Origin: Dendrocalamus latiflorus
Lineage: Eukaryota > Streptophyta > Magnoliopsida > Poales > Poaceae
Assembly (NCBI GenBank): GCA_017311315.1
Contig: CM029669.1
Span: 9,817,465 to 9,881,464, forward strand
Direction of reading: 5' to 3'
DNA length: 64,000 nt
Made by a program: the position numbers and the translations under genes. Of this stretch, positions 34,356 to 46,095 are shown in pieces; position 1 is the stretch's first letter, and each line of letters opens with the position of its first letter. The notes under the pieces were generated by a model. That model saw nothing but the letters and a program-made list of their open reading frames with translations, was not told the DNA's origin and searched no databases.

Positions 34356-36050
34356 ATCTCCCCCTTGATGAGTATATTGACAAACACAGAAAAAGCATAA
34401 GATTGAGTTTGTTTGAAAAGTCACACATGGTCCAAAAGAAAGGAAATAATGCTAATGACCATGTTGACAAAAAGGAGCAAAAGAAAGAGCAAGTGTTCCT
34501 CAAAAGCTCCCAAAACTCCCAAAATGTGGCTTTTTCTCCAATATTCTCCCCCTTTTGGCAATAAAATCATCAAGTGACTTGGAGGAAAATATAGCATGAT
34601 GTGGTGAATTTTTATTCAATACTAAGCAATTAGAGCCATGAAGATTATCCAAAATGACCACTAAGTATTACACCAAGCCATAAAGCATATGAAAGCTATC
34701 AATATCATGACAACATATGCATAATCAAGCCAAGCCACATAAGTATGAATCTGAATATTAGATGAAATTTTGAGCATGTCAAGCCATTCAAGATCAAAGT
34801 CAAGCTAGAGGTATCCAAGGATGATGCAAGCCATATCAATAAGCTAAGTGGAACCAAGAAGCTAGTATTGAGTCAAATGAGAGTGCTACAAGTTCAAGAA
34901 TGAATCATGTGTTCAAACACTTTAGTCTTTTGTAATTAAGCAAGTTGAGCACAATAGACATATTTTTCTTTTGAAACCAATGGTCGTTTCCAACCAAAAT
35001 TTTAGTCATGTGCTAGATCTCAAGCCTTATGTGACCATTTCAAGCAATAAGCTTAAGGAGATGATCTTGGTCATCCAAAACTCCCCCTGAGTTCATGCCT
35101 AGTGCAATGTCAAGCAATCTCATGAGAAAGAATTGGTGAGATTAGTTTTTGCGCACATAAAATGAGATCTTTTTGCTTTTAAACAGTTGTACTAACTCAT
35201 GATTTATCAAGAAACTATCATAGCTCAATCTAAAGCTCAATTAGAGATTCAAAGCTCAACTTAGCCTATTTGACATGGCATGAATCATAAGAGGATAACT
35301 AAAGACAGACTAATCTCAAGAAGTAACATGACATGTCTTAATTCAAATTGTGCAATTTTAATTAACTTATCAATGACAAAGGCTTGACGACACATATAAA
35401 GACATAATAAATCTAGCAATTAAGCACAAATCATGGCAAGATGTAAAACATTGTAAAAATATCAACAGAGGATAATAGTCAAGGCTCCATGTAGATATAT
35501 TACAATGCAGAATGCTGAAATGCAAGAAAATCCAGCTCCCCCTCAACATGAGATGCACTTTTAGTTCAAGTTGAGTTATGTAAATATTAAGCTCCAGAAG
35601 CTCCCAAATGAACTCCCCCTGAACCAAAGCAATAAAATCGAGTAGCTGGCAACAAAAATAGAAACGGCAGTCCTTAAAGCATAGACACGATATAGAGGAT
35701 ACTATGGCCCAGACTGACTCTCATCTACCCCATATGACACTAGGACTATCAACTACCCGTCTAACACACTAAGTAGCAAACACGTTCCCTGTCTACCTAA
35801 GGGTGGCCCAACCCTTGCTAGAACCTATAAGAAGTGAGTGAGCTCAACCTAGTGAGAAGAGAGACAGCTAATAAGCAGCATCCTAAAGTCACAAGATGAG
35901 AGGAAGAAATCTAAGCAACTAGACAAGAGAAACACTCTAATCTATGCTGAGAGAACTAATCCAAATGCACCCCGAATGCAACGCAACAAAATGAGAATAG
36001 GAGCATAATATACAAGATAAAGCAGTAAAGCATAGAAACTCCCCCTCACT
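34356..36050 (-). other. Sirevirus 3' non-coding region with multiple polypurine tracts
   Basis: No open frame of note between pol and LTR. CTCCCCC/CTCCCCCT tracts (GGGGGAG on the coding strand) occur near 34358, 34545, 35083, 35533, 35613 and 36040; the one at 34358 adjoins the LTR and should be the working one. No envelope-like ORF is visible. Confidence 0.65.
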
Positions 36051-36059
36051 ACAGTCCAT

Positions 36060-37316
36060 AAGGACAAACTACCCCAAGCTCTCCCCGCAACGCTGAAAAC
36101 CTAGAGCTATCCAAAGGCTTGGTAAAGATATCATCCAACTAGTGGTCACTCTCCACAAACTAGAGCACTATGTCACCCTTCTCCACACGGTCTCTAAGGA
36201 AGTGATATCGAATATCAATGTGCTTGGTCCGGGAATGCTGCACTGGGTTCTTAGTAATGTTAATAGCAGAAGTGTTATCACAAAAGTTCCACACTGTCTA
36301 TAACTAACCCAAAGTCCCGCAGGGTCGAAGCCATCCAATGTACCTGGCTGCAGCAACTGGCTGCGGCAACGTACTCGGCCTCTGTAGTAGATTGTGCAAC
36401 ACCGGACTGCTTCCTAGAAGATCAAGAGGCAAGAGAAGCGCCAATGAATTGGTAGGTGCCAGAAATGCTCTTCCTACCTATCCTACAGCCAGCAAAGTCT
36501 GCGTCCGAGTAGGCTTTAAGGGACCGAGTAGGCTTTAAGGGACAGACAGGAAGAGGAAGAGTACCAGATACCATAGTCAATGGTAGCTCGAAGGTATCTA
36601 AGAATGAGCTTCACCGCCTGGCGATGAGATGCGCGAGGAGAAGCCTGAAACCGAGCACAAAGATACACAGAAAAGTGTATGTCCGGTCTCGAGGTAGTGA
36701 GGTATAAGAGGGAGCCGATCATGCTTCTGTACTCTTTTTGATCAACTGGCTCGCCATTTTCATTTGGGTCAAGTGAAGCTGTGGATGCCATGGGAGTTGA
36801 CACCGACTTACCATCACACATGTCGAAACGTCTCAGGAGGTCACGAGCGTACTTGCCCTGATGCAAGAAACTACCCTCCCGAGTCTGCTTAATTTGGAAG
36901 CCAAGGAAAAAGGTCAATTCGCCCATAATGCTTATCTCAAACTCGGTGCTCATGATATCCGAGAACTATGAAACAAGAGCATAAGAGGAGCCGCCAAAGA
37001 TGATATCATCCACATAAATCTGGACGAGCAGAAGGTCAGTGACATGCCTACGAATGAACAAGGTATTATCCACCTTAGCCATCTCAAAACCATGACTCAA
37101 CAGATAGGACTTAAGCCTCTTATACCAAGCTCTGGGGCCTACTTAAGTCCATACAATGATTTGGAAAGCTTGTAGACATGGTTTGGGTATTGGGGTTCTC
37201 GAAACATGGAGGCTGTCTCACATAGATCTCTTTCTCAATAAACCTATCGAGGAAGGCACTCTTGACATCCATCTGGTAAATCTTGAAACCCTTAGAAGCT
37301 GCGAAAGCAAGCAGGA
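36060..37316 (-). pseudogene. Sirevirus reverse transcriptase / RNase H fragment
   Basis: Minus strand: RT start near 37315 (LLAFAASKGFKIYQMDVKSA), then MGELTFFLGFQIKQTREGSF near 36925, SMIGSLLYLTTSRPDIHFSV near 36695 and RNase H words (TTEAEYVAAA near 36375; SRTKHIDIRYHFLRDRVEK near 36210) in shifted frames. A 20-bp direct repeat (CCGAGTAGGCTTTAAGGGAC, 36505-36543) breaks the frame between RT and RNase H. Truncated at its 5' end by the junction with LRR copy 3. Confidence 0.75.
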
Positions 37317-38187
37317 TCAATGATGATGTCTCGGAAGAACTGCCGCACCATATGGATCAGGCTCCTGATGGGTATGACATACTTCCAATATCTTCGCCGT
37401 TACGAACAGCCTTAGGATATGTTCAGTTGTCAGGAAATCTGCTGTCCGGAGAGATACCCTCCACAATTAGTGCAATTAAAAACATTAGCTTGCTCCTTCT
37501 TGATGGCAACCGGCTCTCTGGAAACCTACCATCCGAGATTGGTTGGCTTCAACTAGTTGCTTTAAATGTCTCGAACAATTCTATTTCTGGTGAGATTCCA
37601 TTCGAGATTGGTCATCTGGGTTCCCTTGAGAGCCTCGATTTGTCTTGGAATAACTTCTCTGGTGCACTTCCATCAAGCCTAGAGAAGCTCTCTAAACTGA
37701 GTGAATTCAATGTTTCGTACAATCCGCTTCTCTCGGGCGAGGTTCCAAGCGGTGGGCAACTCTCTACTTTCAACGAGGAATCTTTTCTTGGTGATCCACT
37801 CTTGTCTTTCCACTCACCTGCAGGTCCTACTTCTCATTCAACTGGTAGCGAGCTCGCCTCGTATGGTACAGAAGAGCATCCTACAAAAGAAGAGATCAAT
37901 GTGTCAATAACTGCGTTTCTTGTTTTCTTATCTATCACATTGGTTATCAGAGAACTTCAGTGTGTCATGTATCTGTACCATATCATATTATATAAAATAA
38001 CTAACTGTAGGACGTCTTGGCAGTAGAAATTCTGGTTCTATGTTACAATATGTAAAATAAACGAGGACAAAAATAGCTTGCCATGGGTACTGCGCCTCTT
38101 TCAGTTGATCAGATATTGCAAGTTGTTTGTGGCTTTCCACTGTTGCGCTGTAATATTTTTGTTCAGTGCTACAAGTTGCAGCACACT
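37317..38187 (+). pseudogene. LRR receptor ectodomain, copy 3 (3' part only)
   Basis: Aligns with 28170-29041 of copy 2 with few changes: end of the island domain (MMMSRKNC region), the last LRRs (GYVQLSGNLLSGEIPSTIS, NVSNNSISGEIPFEIGHLGS), juxtamembrane, short hydrophobic segment, and the same divergent tail (RELQCVMYLYHIILYKITNC) ending at 38026. Because copies 2 and 3 share this tail, the kinase was already lost before the duplication. Its 5' side is fused to Sirevirus RT. The open frame starting at 37283 includes some transposon codons and is an accident of that fusion. Right of 38187 the sequence differs from copy 2, which has copia-1 there. Confidence 0.85.
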
Positions 38188-39149
38188 CATCCATTTGCAC
38201 CATCCCATGCAAGGGTGATCCTCTACACTCAACTACACACTTAGAATCCTGAAAGGACCAGTCCATCTCTAATTCAATGGAAAGCAAAGAGCTTCCAGAA
38301 TATTCAAAATATATTACAACTCACTGATTCCTTTCAAGCAAATTACAACCCACTGTTCAAATTTCTATTCAAATTTAAATAGATTGATAGAGGAAGCTGC
38401 CAATATTTCTATTGGCAAGCCAATCAGCACCATGCTGGGTGCTCTCAGAAAAGAAGTCCTAGGTGCCCTCAGAAACAAGAAATCATTGCAGAGTTATCTG
38501 CAAAATTGTTCACTTATATTGTATTTTGCAACTACGAACTTCTAAGCTTTGCTTGACAGATGTCAATCAAACAAGCACTCTTGCAACTTGCGGAACCTTT
38601 TGTAATATAAATATTGTGAAGAATTAACCGAAGATTAGAGGACCTTTTTGAAATCCAATGTGATGGCAAATACAGAAGCGTGACCTGCTTTCTGATTTCG
38701 TTATATATCGATCTGTCTGGAAATCTTAATGTTACGGATCTGTGCAATATACAAAATTAATTGTAGTTTGCTGATAATAATGATTCGTAGCGACATGATG
38801 GGAAGAGCCATGCGTAGCCACTTCGATCAGTTAACATTCACAGAGGCGGTCACAAGGAAAGTAAATGTATGGAAAAATAGGCTGAGAAGTAAGCAAGGTT
38901 GTGTTTGGTGGTTACTAGCGAAATTAGACGACCATTATTATCACATTGGAATGAAAAATATTACTATAAAGCTGTGAAAAAATATTACTATAAAGCTGTG
39001 AGCTGCAGAAGTTTTGCATCTCTGTCTCCAAATTTCAGCACAGAAATTCGTACCTGCAAGCCAGAAAGAAAACTTTGAAACTTAACCATTAGAACATCAC
39101 ACGATGATTACCAAAAAAGAAAGCAACTATAATTTGATTGGTAGTCCCA
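38188..39149. other. Unassigned sequence right of LRR copy 3
   Basis: Probably the native 3' flank of the LRR unit. No gene recognised. A 21-bp direct repeat (AAATATTACTATAAAGCTGTG twice) lies at 38957-39001. Confidence 0.35.
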
Positions 39150-39400
39150 TTAAGTCTACGAATTTTTTTACGAATAATCTATTTATTATTCAAAATAACA
39201 AAAATATACCCATGTCAACATTTTTTTTTACAGAAATAGGCTCCAGTCGCTTAACCGTCGGGCGACGGGAGTCTATCACCCAACAGCCAGGCGACACGCA
39301 AGCAATCCACCAGCCGTTTGGTGAATTATTGCAGTCGCCCAACCGTTGGGCGACTGCAACTGCTGTCGCCCAACGGTTGGGCAACTGGAAGGGGAGATAA
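39150..39400 (+). repeat. MULE left terminal inverted repeat with hairpins
   Basis: The outer 145 bp match the right end. Inner part holds a perfect palindrome at 39329-39359 (15-bp arms TTGCAGTCGCCCAAC around one base), an imperfect one at 39239-39274 and a further GTCGCCCAACGGTTGGGCAAC at 39365-39385. GGGGAGATAAAAGGCG at 39391 could be a TATA region for the transposase gene. Confidence 0.75.
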
Positions 39401-39647
39401 AAGGCGAGGCGTGTAGTTGTGTATAATTTAGCAAACATATGTTTACAAAATTAGCATCGTTAGTAAATTGGCATACGTACAAAATTGTAGTTATAGAAAA
39501 TTCAGTCACCGTTACGTACAAATTAATCATCCGTAGAAATTTATAGGTATTACAAAATTCAGTAAATATTTATGTTAGAATTTCATAATTTGGTATGTAA
39601 AAAATAATAATACATAATATACATAATATTTCATAATTTAAAGGAAT

Positions 39648-42031
39648 TGAATATAACCACAAGTGAACTGACCATTCACCCAAGAAATCCACCATGAACC
39701 AAGATCCATTAAATGAACACCCGGGAACTAACCATTCACTTCCCAACTTAACCCAACCAGGCTTTTATGAAAACTCTACCCCTCGTGTGAAATCACCGAG
39801 CATTGTCCATGACCGAGGACACGGCTATTCGAATAGTTTTACACTCTGCAGAGGTTGTACAACTTTACCCACAAGACATGATCATCCCGGATTGCCACGC
39901 GAGTTACACACTTCCTTAGGTGTGCGGCGAGGAGATCATGACAAGACCTTTACAATGTTCAATTTCAACCCAGTCCCGCCTCGCTGAGGTTTCGCCCCCA
40001 AACCTGGTAATTGCCCCCTCTTACGCCCCGTGGAATGTATACGACACCCACTGACATCCCAATGGCGGAACCAGAATTGAAACATCACAAATTAGTCAGC
40101 CAGGTCCATCCCATACTGGACATGTGGTTGCACGGTAGGGCTCAGATCAATGGCGCACAAAGTAAAGTCCTTAATTGTACCCAGGCAAAACATCCACATC
40201 CCGTGTGCAACTTGCACCCCCTTTACTGCACGATCATTCGCCCGAGTGAGAACCAATTTTGTATAACCAACACCAATGACACTACCCATGTCATGGCACA
40301 CAAATTTTATAGCTGTGGTTGACCACCACGTTCAAGTATATCATTAAGTTAAGATTAATTAACCACATGTGATGATAGACCCAACGTACTAATAATAAGC
40401 ATGGCTAAGCAAAATAAGCGTACCACCCATGTGACAACTATTATTGCATCACTAAATAATTTCCCATCCTATGGTGACAATGGAATCAAGGTATTCCAAA
40501 ATATCAAGGAGGGAAATAACCAATTGGGACGATAACTACCAATACAAGGGTTTGAATAAAAATAGCAATGCAAGATAATTTAAAACAAAATAATTAAATA
40601 ATAGATTGCAAACTGGGTTCAACATGATCAAAGGACACGACTTGCCTTGGCCTTGCTCAGCTGAGGGCTCTTGATCTTCAAATCCAACTTCCGCTCCCTC
40701 GAACACGCGATCTAACGAGAGAGAAAACGAAACGAAAAGACAAAAATAAAATCAAATAAAATTCAAATGAACTCCAAAAACTTCCAAACCTGAACCAAAA
40801 GGTAGAGCTCAATTTTAGATGAATTTAGGAAAAAGAATCGGGTCAATCGGAGCTAGGACGAGGGAGAACGGAGCTCTGGAAAATAAATCTACAGAAAATC
40901 GGGAAAATTGGAAAAGTGCACTGTACTGTGGACCGGGCGCACGGTGAGATGGGTCTACGGTGGGCTCGGCTCACGAAACAGTGCGGGCGGCGGCTGCTGA
41001 CGCGGGCGGCAGAGGCTGACGTGGCGGCGACACGTGGCTGCCACGTCAGATAGGGCTGACGTGGACGGTGATGTGGCTAGGGCTGACGCGGCGCATGCGA
41101 GGCGGCGGCGGCGGTCGATCGGACGGCTCTAGGGCGTCCACGCGGCGCGATCTGGGCCTTTGGCTCAGATCTGGATGGGTGGCGGGGATGAGGCGGCGCG
41201 GGAGGCGGGAGTCGGCCGATGGCCGACGCGTGGCGGGCGCGGGGACTGAGGGGTCGCGGGGCGCGTGTGCGGGTGCGGGCGTCCGCTGGCGGCGTGGTGC
41301 ACGGCCGGCGACCGAGGAGGCGCGGACGTCCGGGCGGCGGCGGCCTGGGCCGACGGCGGAGTGCGGGCAGCGGCGGCGACGGCGAGGGCGACGCACGGCG
41401 GCGGCGGCTAGGGTTAGGCCGGCGGGGCTCACCGGCTACGGCGGCGACGGCGGCGGAGACGGCGGTGAGCGGCGGCGGAGACGGCAGTGAGCGGCGGCGG
41501 AGGCGGCGGCTCGGGACGAGGAAACCGAGGGGGTCGGGTCCCCTTTTATACCCGGGAGGCGAAGAGTCCTGGCGGCGCGGACGCAGGGCGTGGGCGCGGA
41601 ACGCGGAACGGATGGGCGACGTGTGTCGCTCATCCAGCGGAGGAAGGCGGGCGCGGGCGCGGCCGCGGCCGCGGCTTGGGCGAGGCCTGGCTGGGCTGGC
41701 GGCCGGCTGGGCCGAGGCTTGGCTGGGCTGGCGGCCCACCTGATTTTCTTTTTCTTTTTCTTTTTCCAGAAATTCAAATAAATACTTTTGAGCTCTAGAA
41801 AATAGCAAATAAATCCAGAAAAAAAATCCAATAAAATTTCAGAAAAAATTCCTTGAGGCTCAAGGAACTCAAACAAAATAACTTTGGCAAATGTTAATGT
41901 TTAACTTAATCATATTAAATCCTTTCAATTTAATAAAATTCCAATTAAGCTTTAATTAATTCCAGAAAAATTCAAATGGTGAATTTTATTTTAAAAAGCT
42001 TCAAAAAGGCTCTGAAAATCAGGATGTTACA
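39648..42031 (-). repeat. Ty3/gypsy-type LTR (2384 bp), probably solo or truncated
   Basis: Minus-strand start TGTAACATCCTGATTTTCAG at 42031, a grass gypsy LTR start style; the likely end is at 39648 (TGAATATAACC on plus). A GC-rich block (40920-41740) holds long but meaningless open frames on both strands. Flanking 5-mers differ (GGAAT, AGCAG), and its right side abuts Sirevirus gag rather than MULE sequence, so recombination or deletion followed insertion. Confidence 0.6.
41541..41553 (-). promoter_or_regulatory. Putative LTR TATA box
   Basis: On the minus strand GGGTATAAAAGGG, within a GC-rich surround, at a position suited to transcription toward 39648. Confidence 0.5.
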
Positions 42032-42729
42032 AGCAGCAAGAGAGAATCCAGAAACCATATCAGAGGAAGATCCAGAGGCTGGACTGGGATCGGTGACTAA
42101 GGCCATCGACTGAGACTTCGACTTGCAAGAGACAATGTCGATCTCGTGAGTCTTGAGGCATGAATACAACGCATCAAGAGTCAATGTCGAAAGATCGGTC
42201 GTGTCTTTGATGGTGGTCACCTTCATCTCCCAAACATGCAAATCCAAAGCCGAAAGTATTTGGTGAGCGTTGTCCGAGTCAGGGTATGTGAGACCGACCG
42301 CTCGGAGGTTGCTCAGGATTTTATGGAACCTCGCAAAACACTCATAAAGGGACTCTCCAGTGAGCATTTCAAACTTGTTGTAATCTCTCTTGTACTGGTC
42401 CTGTCATACCGTCTTGATTTGGGTGGTGCCCTCATGGTATGCATCGAGGGTCACCCAAATGTCGTAGGCCGACGAAAGATGAGAAATTCGATTGAATTCG
42501 CTTCGGCTCAGACCCTGAATTATGATGTTCCTTGCCTTAGCATTCGTCTCAACATCTGGCATGTTTGCCACATTGATGTTCTCATCGGCAGGAACAACAT
42601 AGCGCGTATTGACCTTCCTCCAGATATCATAGCCCTAAGCCTGTATGTAAGACTCCACCCTACTCTTCCAGAAGGGATAGTCGATCCCATCAAAGATAGG
42701 GGGCTTGGTGGAATACTTGTCTGTCGCCA
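42032..42729 (-). pseudogene. Sirevirus gag fragment
   Basis: Minus strand from 42729: MATDKYSTKPPIFDGIDYPF, then DIWVTLDAYHEGT near 42440 and LTGESLYECFARFHKILSNL near 42360, then LSALDLHVWEMKVTTIKD. This is the retrotransposon gag (UBN2-type) pattern. In-frame stops occur near 42637 and 42408. The 3' end is truncated. Confidence 0.65.
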
Positions 42730-43709
42730 TAGCTCACAGACTAGTTAAGAACTATAGAGAAGAGCTAACCGGGATAATCAAGAAAACACAAGATTAAAAC
42801 ACTTTTCGCCGAGATAATCAAGAAAATGAGATTCCTCTGCTTCCAAAAATAGTAAACCCTAGAAAATGAAGAAACAGAGGAAGTCTGCAACAGATGGTCA
42901 CTTGGGAAGAAAACAACAATTGAATTGATTGCTCTCGGATATAAGCTGGCCACGCGACTTTGAGGAGATACCTAGTTCAGAACAACAAAGATTCAACGCA
43001 GATAAGAGAAAATCCAACGTAATCAGATAGGAGGCGATGAAAGACAAAGAACAAAGAAGCTGAGTGCAAGTCAATAGAAATAGCAGGTAAAAACAGAACA
43101 CAAACTAGATACAAAGACATGTATGATTGCATTTATAAGGAGTTATACAGCCAATTCATACATGATTTCACATTCTGGGCAACGCACACACAGAGACCAC
43201 AAGAACACCAACCAGACAGTACTCACACAGACATGGAGACAAAAGCAAAACAAACTCTGACCAGCCACTCCTCACACAGAAAATGGAAAAAAGATAAAAA
43301 TGGAAAAAGCTAAAACCGCCACCAGCACCTGAGCTCTAGCATCTCTTTTATAGCCTCAAGTTACCGGGTTTACATCCACCTTTACCCATTAACACCAACA
43401 ACTCTACGCTTTACCCATTAATTCCAACCGAATCTGCTTTTACTTGCAGCCTTGTGTATTTTACCAAAATGCCACTCCTACACCTCCTGGAAGCTTCCTC
43501 TACTTTCCCATGCCTCGCCACGACTTAGCCTCAAAGTCCTGCAACCATCACAGACAAGAACACATCACATAGCACGACTCGAAACACTGTAATCATACAT
43601 TTGCGTCAGTAAAAAGTACTCAAACACGAAACACAAATTAAACTCAAACTTTCCAGAACAAGTGTCAATTACTCATCACAAACACGGGGTCACATGCACG
43701 TGGTCTCTC
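42032..43709 (-). mobile_element. Sirevirus-type copia 5' fragment (LTR and gag) inside the MULE
   Basis: Minus-strand LTR start TGAGAGACCACGTGCATGTG at 43709, with TTGTGATGAGTAATTGACA as in the other family members. The LTR runs to about 42740. Gag begins at 42729 (MATDKYSTKPPIFDGI) and continues to 42032, where the gypsy LTR cuts it. No clean primer site is visible at the LTR/gag border. Confidence 0.65.
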
Positions 43710-43725
43710 AAAATACATGGTGCAA

Positions 43726-45690
43726 CAGATGGAGTGCGATGACCAGACAGCATGGGCTGAAGAGGAAGCTGTACAGGACGACGACGAGAACAGTTCGGAT
43801 GAGGATGAAGCTCTCGTCCCGCAGGAATGAAACCGGTTTGATGCTGAGGGTGTTTCTGCACATGACGAGTATTAATCACTATGGGAGTATCATGGGACAG
43901 AGGTTTGTTTGCATTCAATGTTTGCTGATAAGGCATCGTTGCAGGATGCTATCAAGCTGTGGGCCCTTTCTATGCAGCTGACATTTCGGGTCGTGAAATC
44001 TAGCCAGGAGTAATACACCGTTAAGTGCGAGCAGGCCGGTTGTCCTTGGAGGGTGCATGCACGTAGACCCAAGTATGAGACTCACTGGATTGTGTCGAAG
44101 GTGGAGTCACAATCTTGCATTCTTAGTAGTGTTTTGGCGAGGCATCATAACCTAATGTCTACCTTTATAGCCAGTCTGATGTATAGAGAGATAGTGGAGA
44201 AGAAAGATATGGAGGCCACGCACATCGTGGTAGCTATCGAGAAGAAATTCAAGTATAAGATTAGCTATGCGAAGGCATGGTGTGCGAAGCAGAAGGTGTT
44301 GGAAAAACGGTTCAAGTCTTTCGAGGCTGTGTACGACTATCTTGCTCGTATGCTTAAGGTGTTATAGGACAGGAACCCGGGCACGTATATCTCTGTGGAG
44401 GACAAGCCTTCCACAAGGCCGCCAGGTTATGAGGTATTGTGGATGACCTTCTTAGCTTTTGGGGCGTGCATCGAGGCATTCAGGCACATGCTGCCAGTGA
44501 TATCAATTGATGGGATCTTTTTGACTGGGAAATACAAGGGGCAGATCCTGACGGCCATAGGCATTGATGGCAACAACCAAATATTGCGCTGGCCATCGCA
44601 TTCATGGAGAGTGAGAATTGCGAAAACTGGTTGTGGTTCCTCAGACATGTCAGGGTTGGAGTTTCGGCGCTCATCCTGGTATGTGCGTAATGTATGATTG
44701 CCACACCGGGATTGTAAAGGCCATAAGAAAACTTCAGGAAGACCCTGAAGAGCCCTTTTCTTTGCGGGATATGAGGAACAGATGGAGCATTCGTCACCTA
44801 GGGAAGAACTTTTTCAAGCAATTTCCAAAACAACCGTTGATGCAGCTATTCAAGAGGCTCGCTATGCAGAACCAGTAGAGAAAATTTGATGCTTTGTGGG
44901 CGTTGTTGGACGAGCACAGCAGGAAGCACGTCAACGAGAGGAGCAAGGGGCTGGTCATGCCTGGGGCGGCACAACCGGAATGCCTGGTAGCACTCACAGA
45001 ACATCAAATGCTTCTCATATTAGATCGAGGGAGAACCATTTAATAAGTCATCACTGTTGCACGATACGGATGTTGCAAGGTATGGCATAATGATGACTAA
45101 CCTTGTAAAGGTGTACAATTGGGTTCTCAGGGGCCTTCGTTCTCAACCCCTCATCGCCATCATGGAAGGTGTTCTGTGCAGCACAATCGGCTACTTCAGA
45201 GAGAGGCACTTGAATGCCGCACTTCATGCGGCCAACCCCCAGGCATTGTACTCTTCGAAAATTATGGCATACATGGAGACAAAGGTATAGAAAGGCCAAG
45301 TGCACATAGTGCACGTCGTGGGCAACAGGGAGCATCGTTTCGACGTTGTACTTCGTGATAGAGCCGGATTTGGGACGGCTCGTTCCCTTGTTACCCACGA
45401 GGTATGCCTTGGAGATCATGCAAATGAACCTAATTGCATGTGCAACAAGCTAAAGCTATTACACAAGCCATGCTCTCATGTCCTCGCTGCATGCGGGACG
45501 TGGGCATGGATCCTTCGAACTTCATGTCGGAGTACTTCTTCAAGAAGAGGGTACTGCATGCGTGGTGTGGGGAGCTCAGGGGGTTCAGGATTGTGGGGAA
45601 CTTCACCACCTTAGATATTGCAGGGAGGACCTGGATTCTAGATGTTGACATGCTAAAGGGTGGGAAGGGTCGGCAATAGAGCCGGCGTAT
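43726..45690 (+). pseudogene. MuDR-type MULE transposase, broken
   Basis: Order of parts: acidic N-terminus (DDDENSSDEDEALVPQE near 43780), MuDR N-terminal domain (FADKASLQDAIKLWALSMQL near 43920; CPWRVHARRPKY near 44045), the MULE catalytic domain beginning with RHMLPVISIDGIFLTGKYKG near 44490 (the Asp after ISI is the expected first catalytic acid) and continuing through ESENCENWLWFL near 44610 in a shifted frame, then a SWIM zinc finger near 45430-45475 (CMCNKLKLLHKPCSH), and a C-terminal stretch (LRGFRIVGNFTTLDIAGRTW near 45580). It would cut and move elements bearing its terminal repeats. Stops at 43828, 43871, 44012, 44365 and 45288, and at least three frameshifts, disable it. Confidence 0.8.
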
Positions 45691-46095
45691 TAGAAATGAT
45701 ATGGACAAAGCACAAGCCGGAGCATTTGGTGCACGTTGTAGGTGATGCGGTCAGGAGGGGCACACAGCTAGATGATGCAACGCATGTGCTGATCAGTAGG
45801 CAGAGTGACATGGTTTGTACTACTAGTTGTTGGAGACTATAAATAAATTTCCATTGTAAACTATACTTTGTTAGTTGGCACTTTTCACATGCGGACTGTC
45901 ATACTAAATGAATCGTACATTTCATGTACCGTTTGTATAGTTGCTATGTTGCATCCCCCTTTTTAGTATGTAGTTGCTGTTGTGCTGGTAGCTTAGTATT
46001 GTTCTTTTTGTTTACTTACAAGTTCTATTTACTGTTACTTTACATGCAATGTTTTTGGTTCCGTATAAATACTAACTTGAATTCATTTTGCAGGT

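Larger units (their letters stand above)
32377..37316 (-). mobile_element. Sirevirus-type copia, 5' half missing
   Basis: On the minus strand the order is RT (from 37316), RNase H, a 1.7-kb non-coding stretch with repeated polypurine tracts, and the 3' LTR (34355 down to 32377). The LTR end abuts copia-1 RT. The 5' LTR, gag, protease, integrase and part of RT are missing: the RT frame stops at 37316 and LRR gene sequence begins. Long 3' non-coding DNA with extra polypurine tracts is a hallmark of Sireviruses. Confidence 0.75.

Noticed and set aside
34356..36050. Envelope-like gene in the Sirevirus 3' region
   Set aside because: Only short frames with no membrane or coiled-coil pattern.
37283..37316. 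Alternative 5' start for LRR copy 3
   Set aside because: These codons are antisense Sirevirus RT; the open frame across the junction is accidental.
41046..41808. Several long Arg/Pro/Gly-rich open frames on both strands
   Set aside because: High GC of a gypsy LTR removes stop codons in every frame; there is a minus-strand TATA box here but no protein family.
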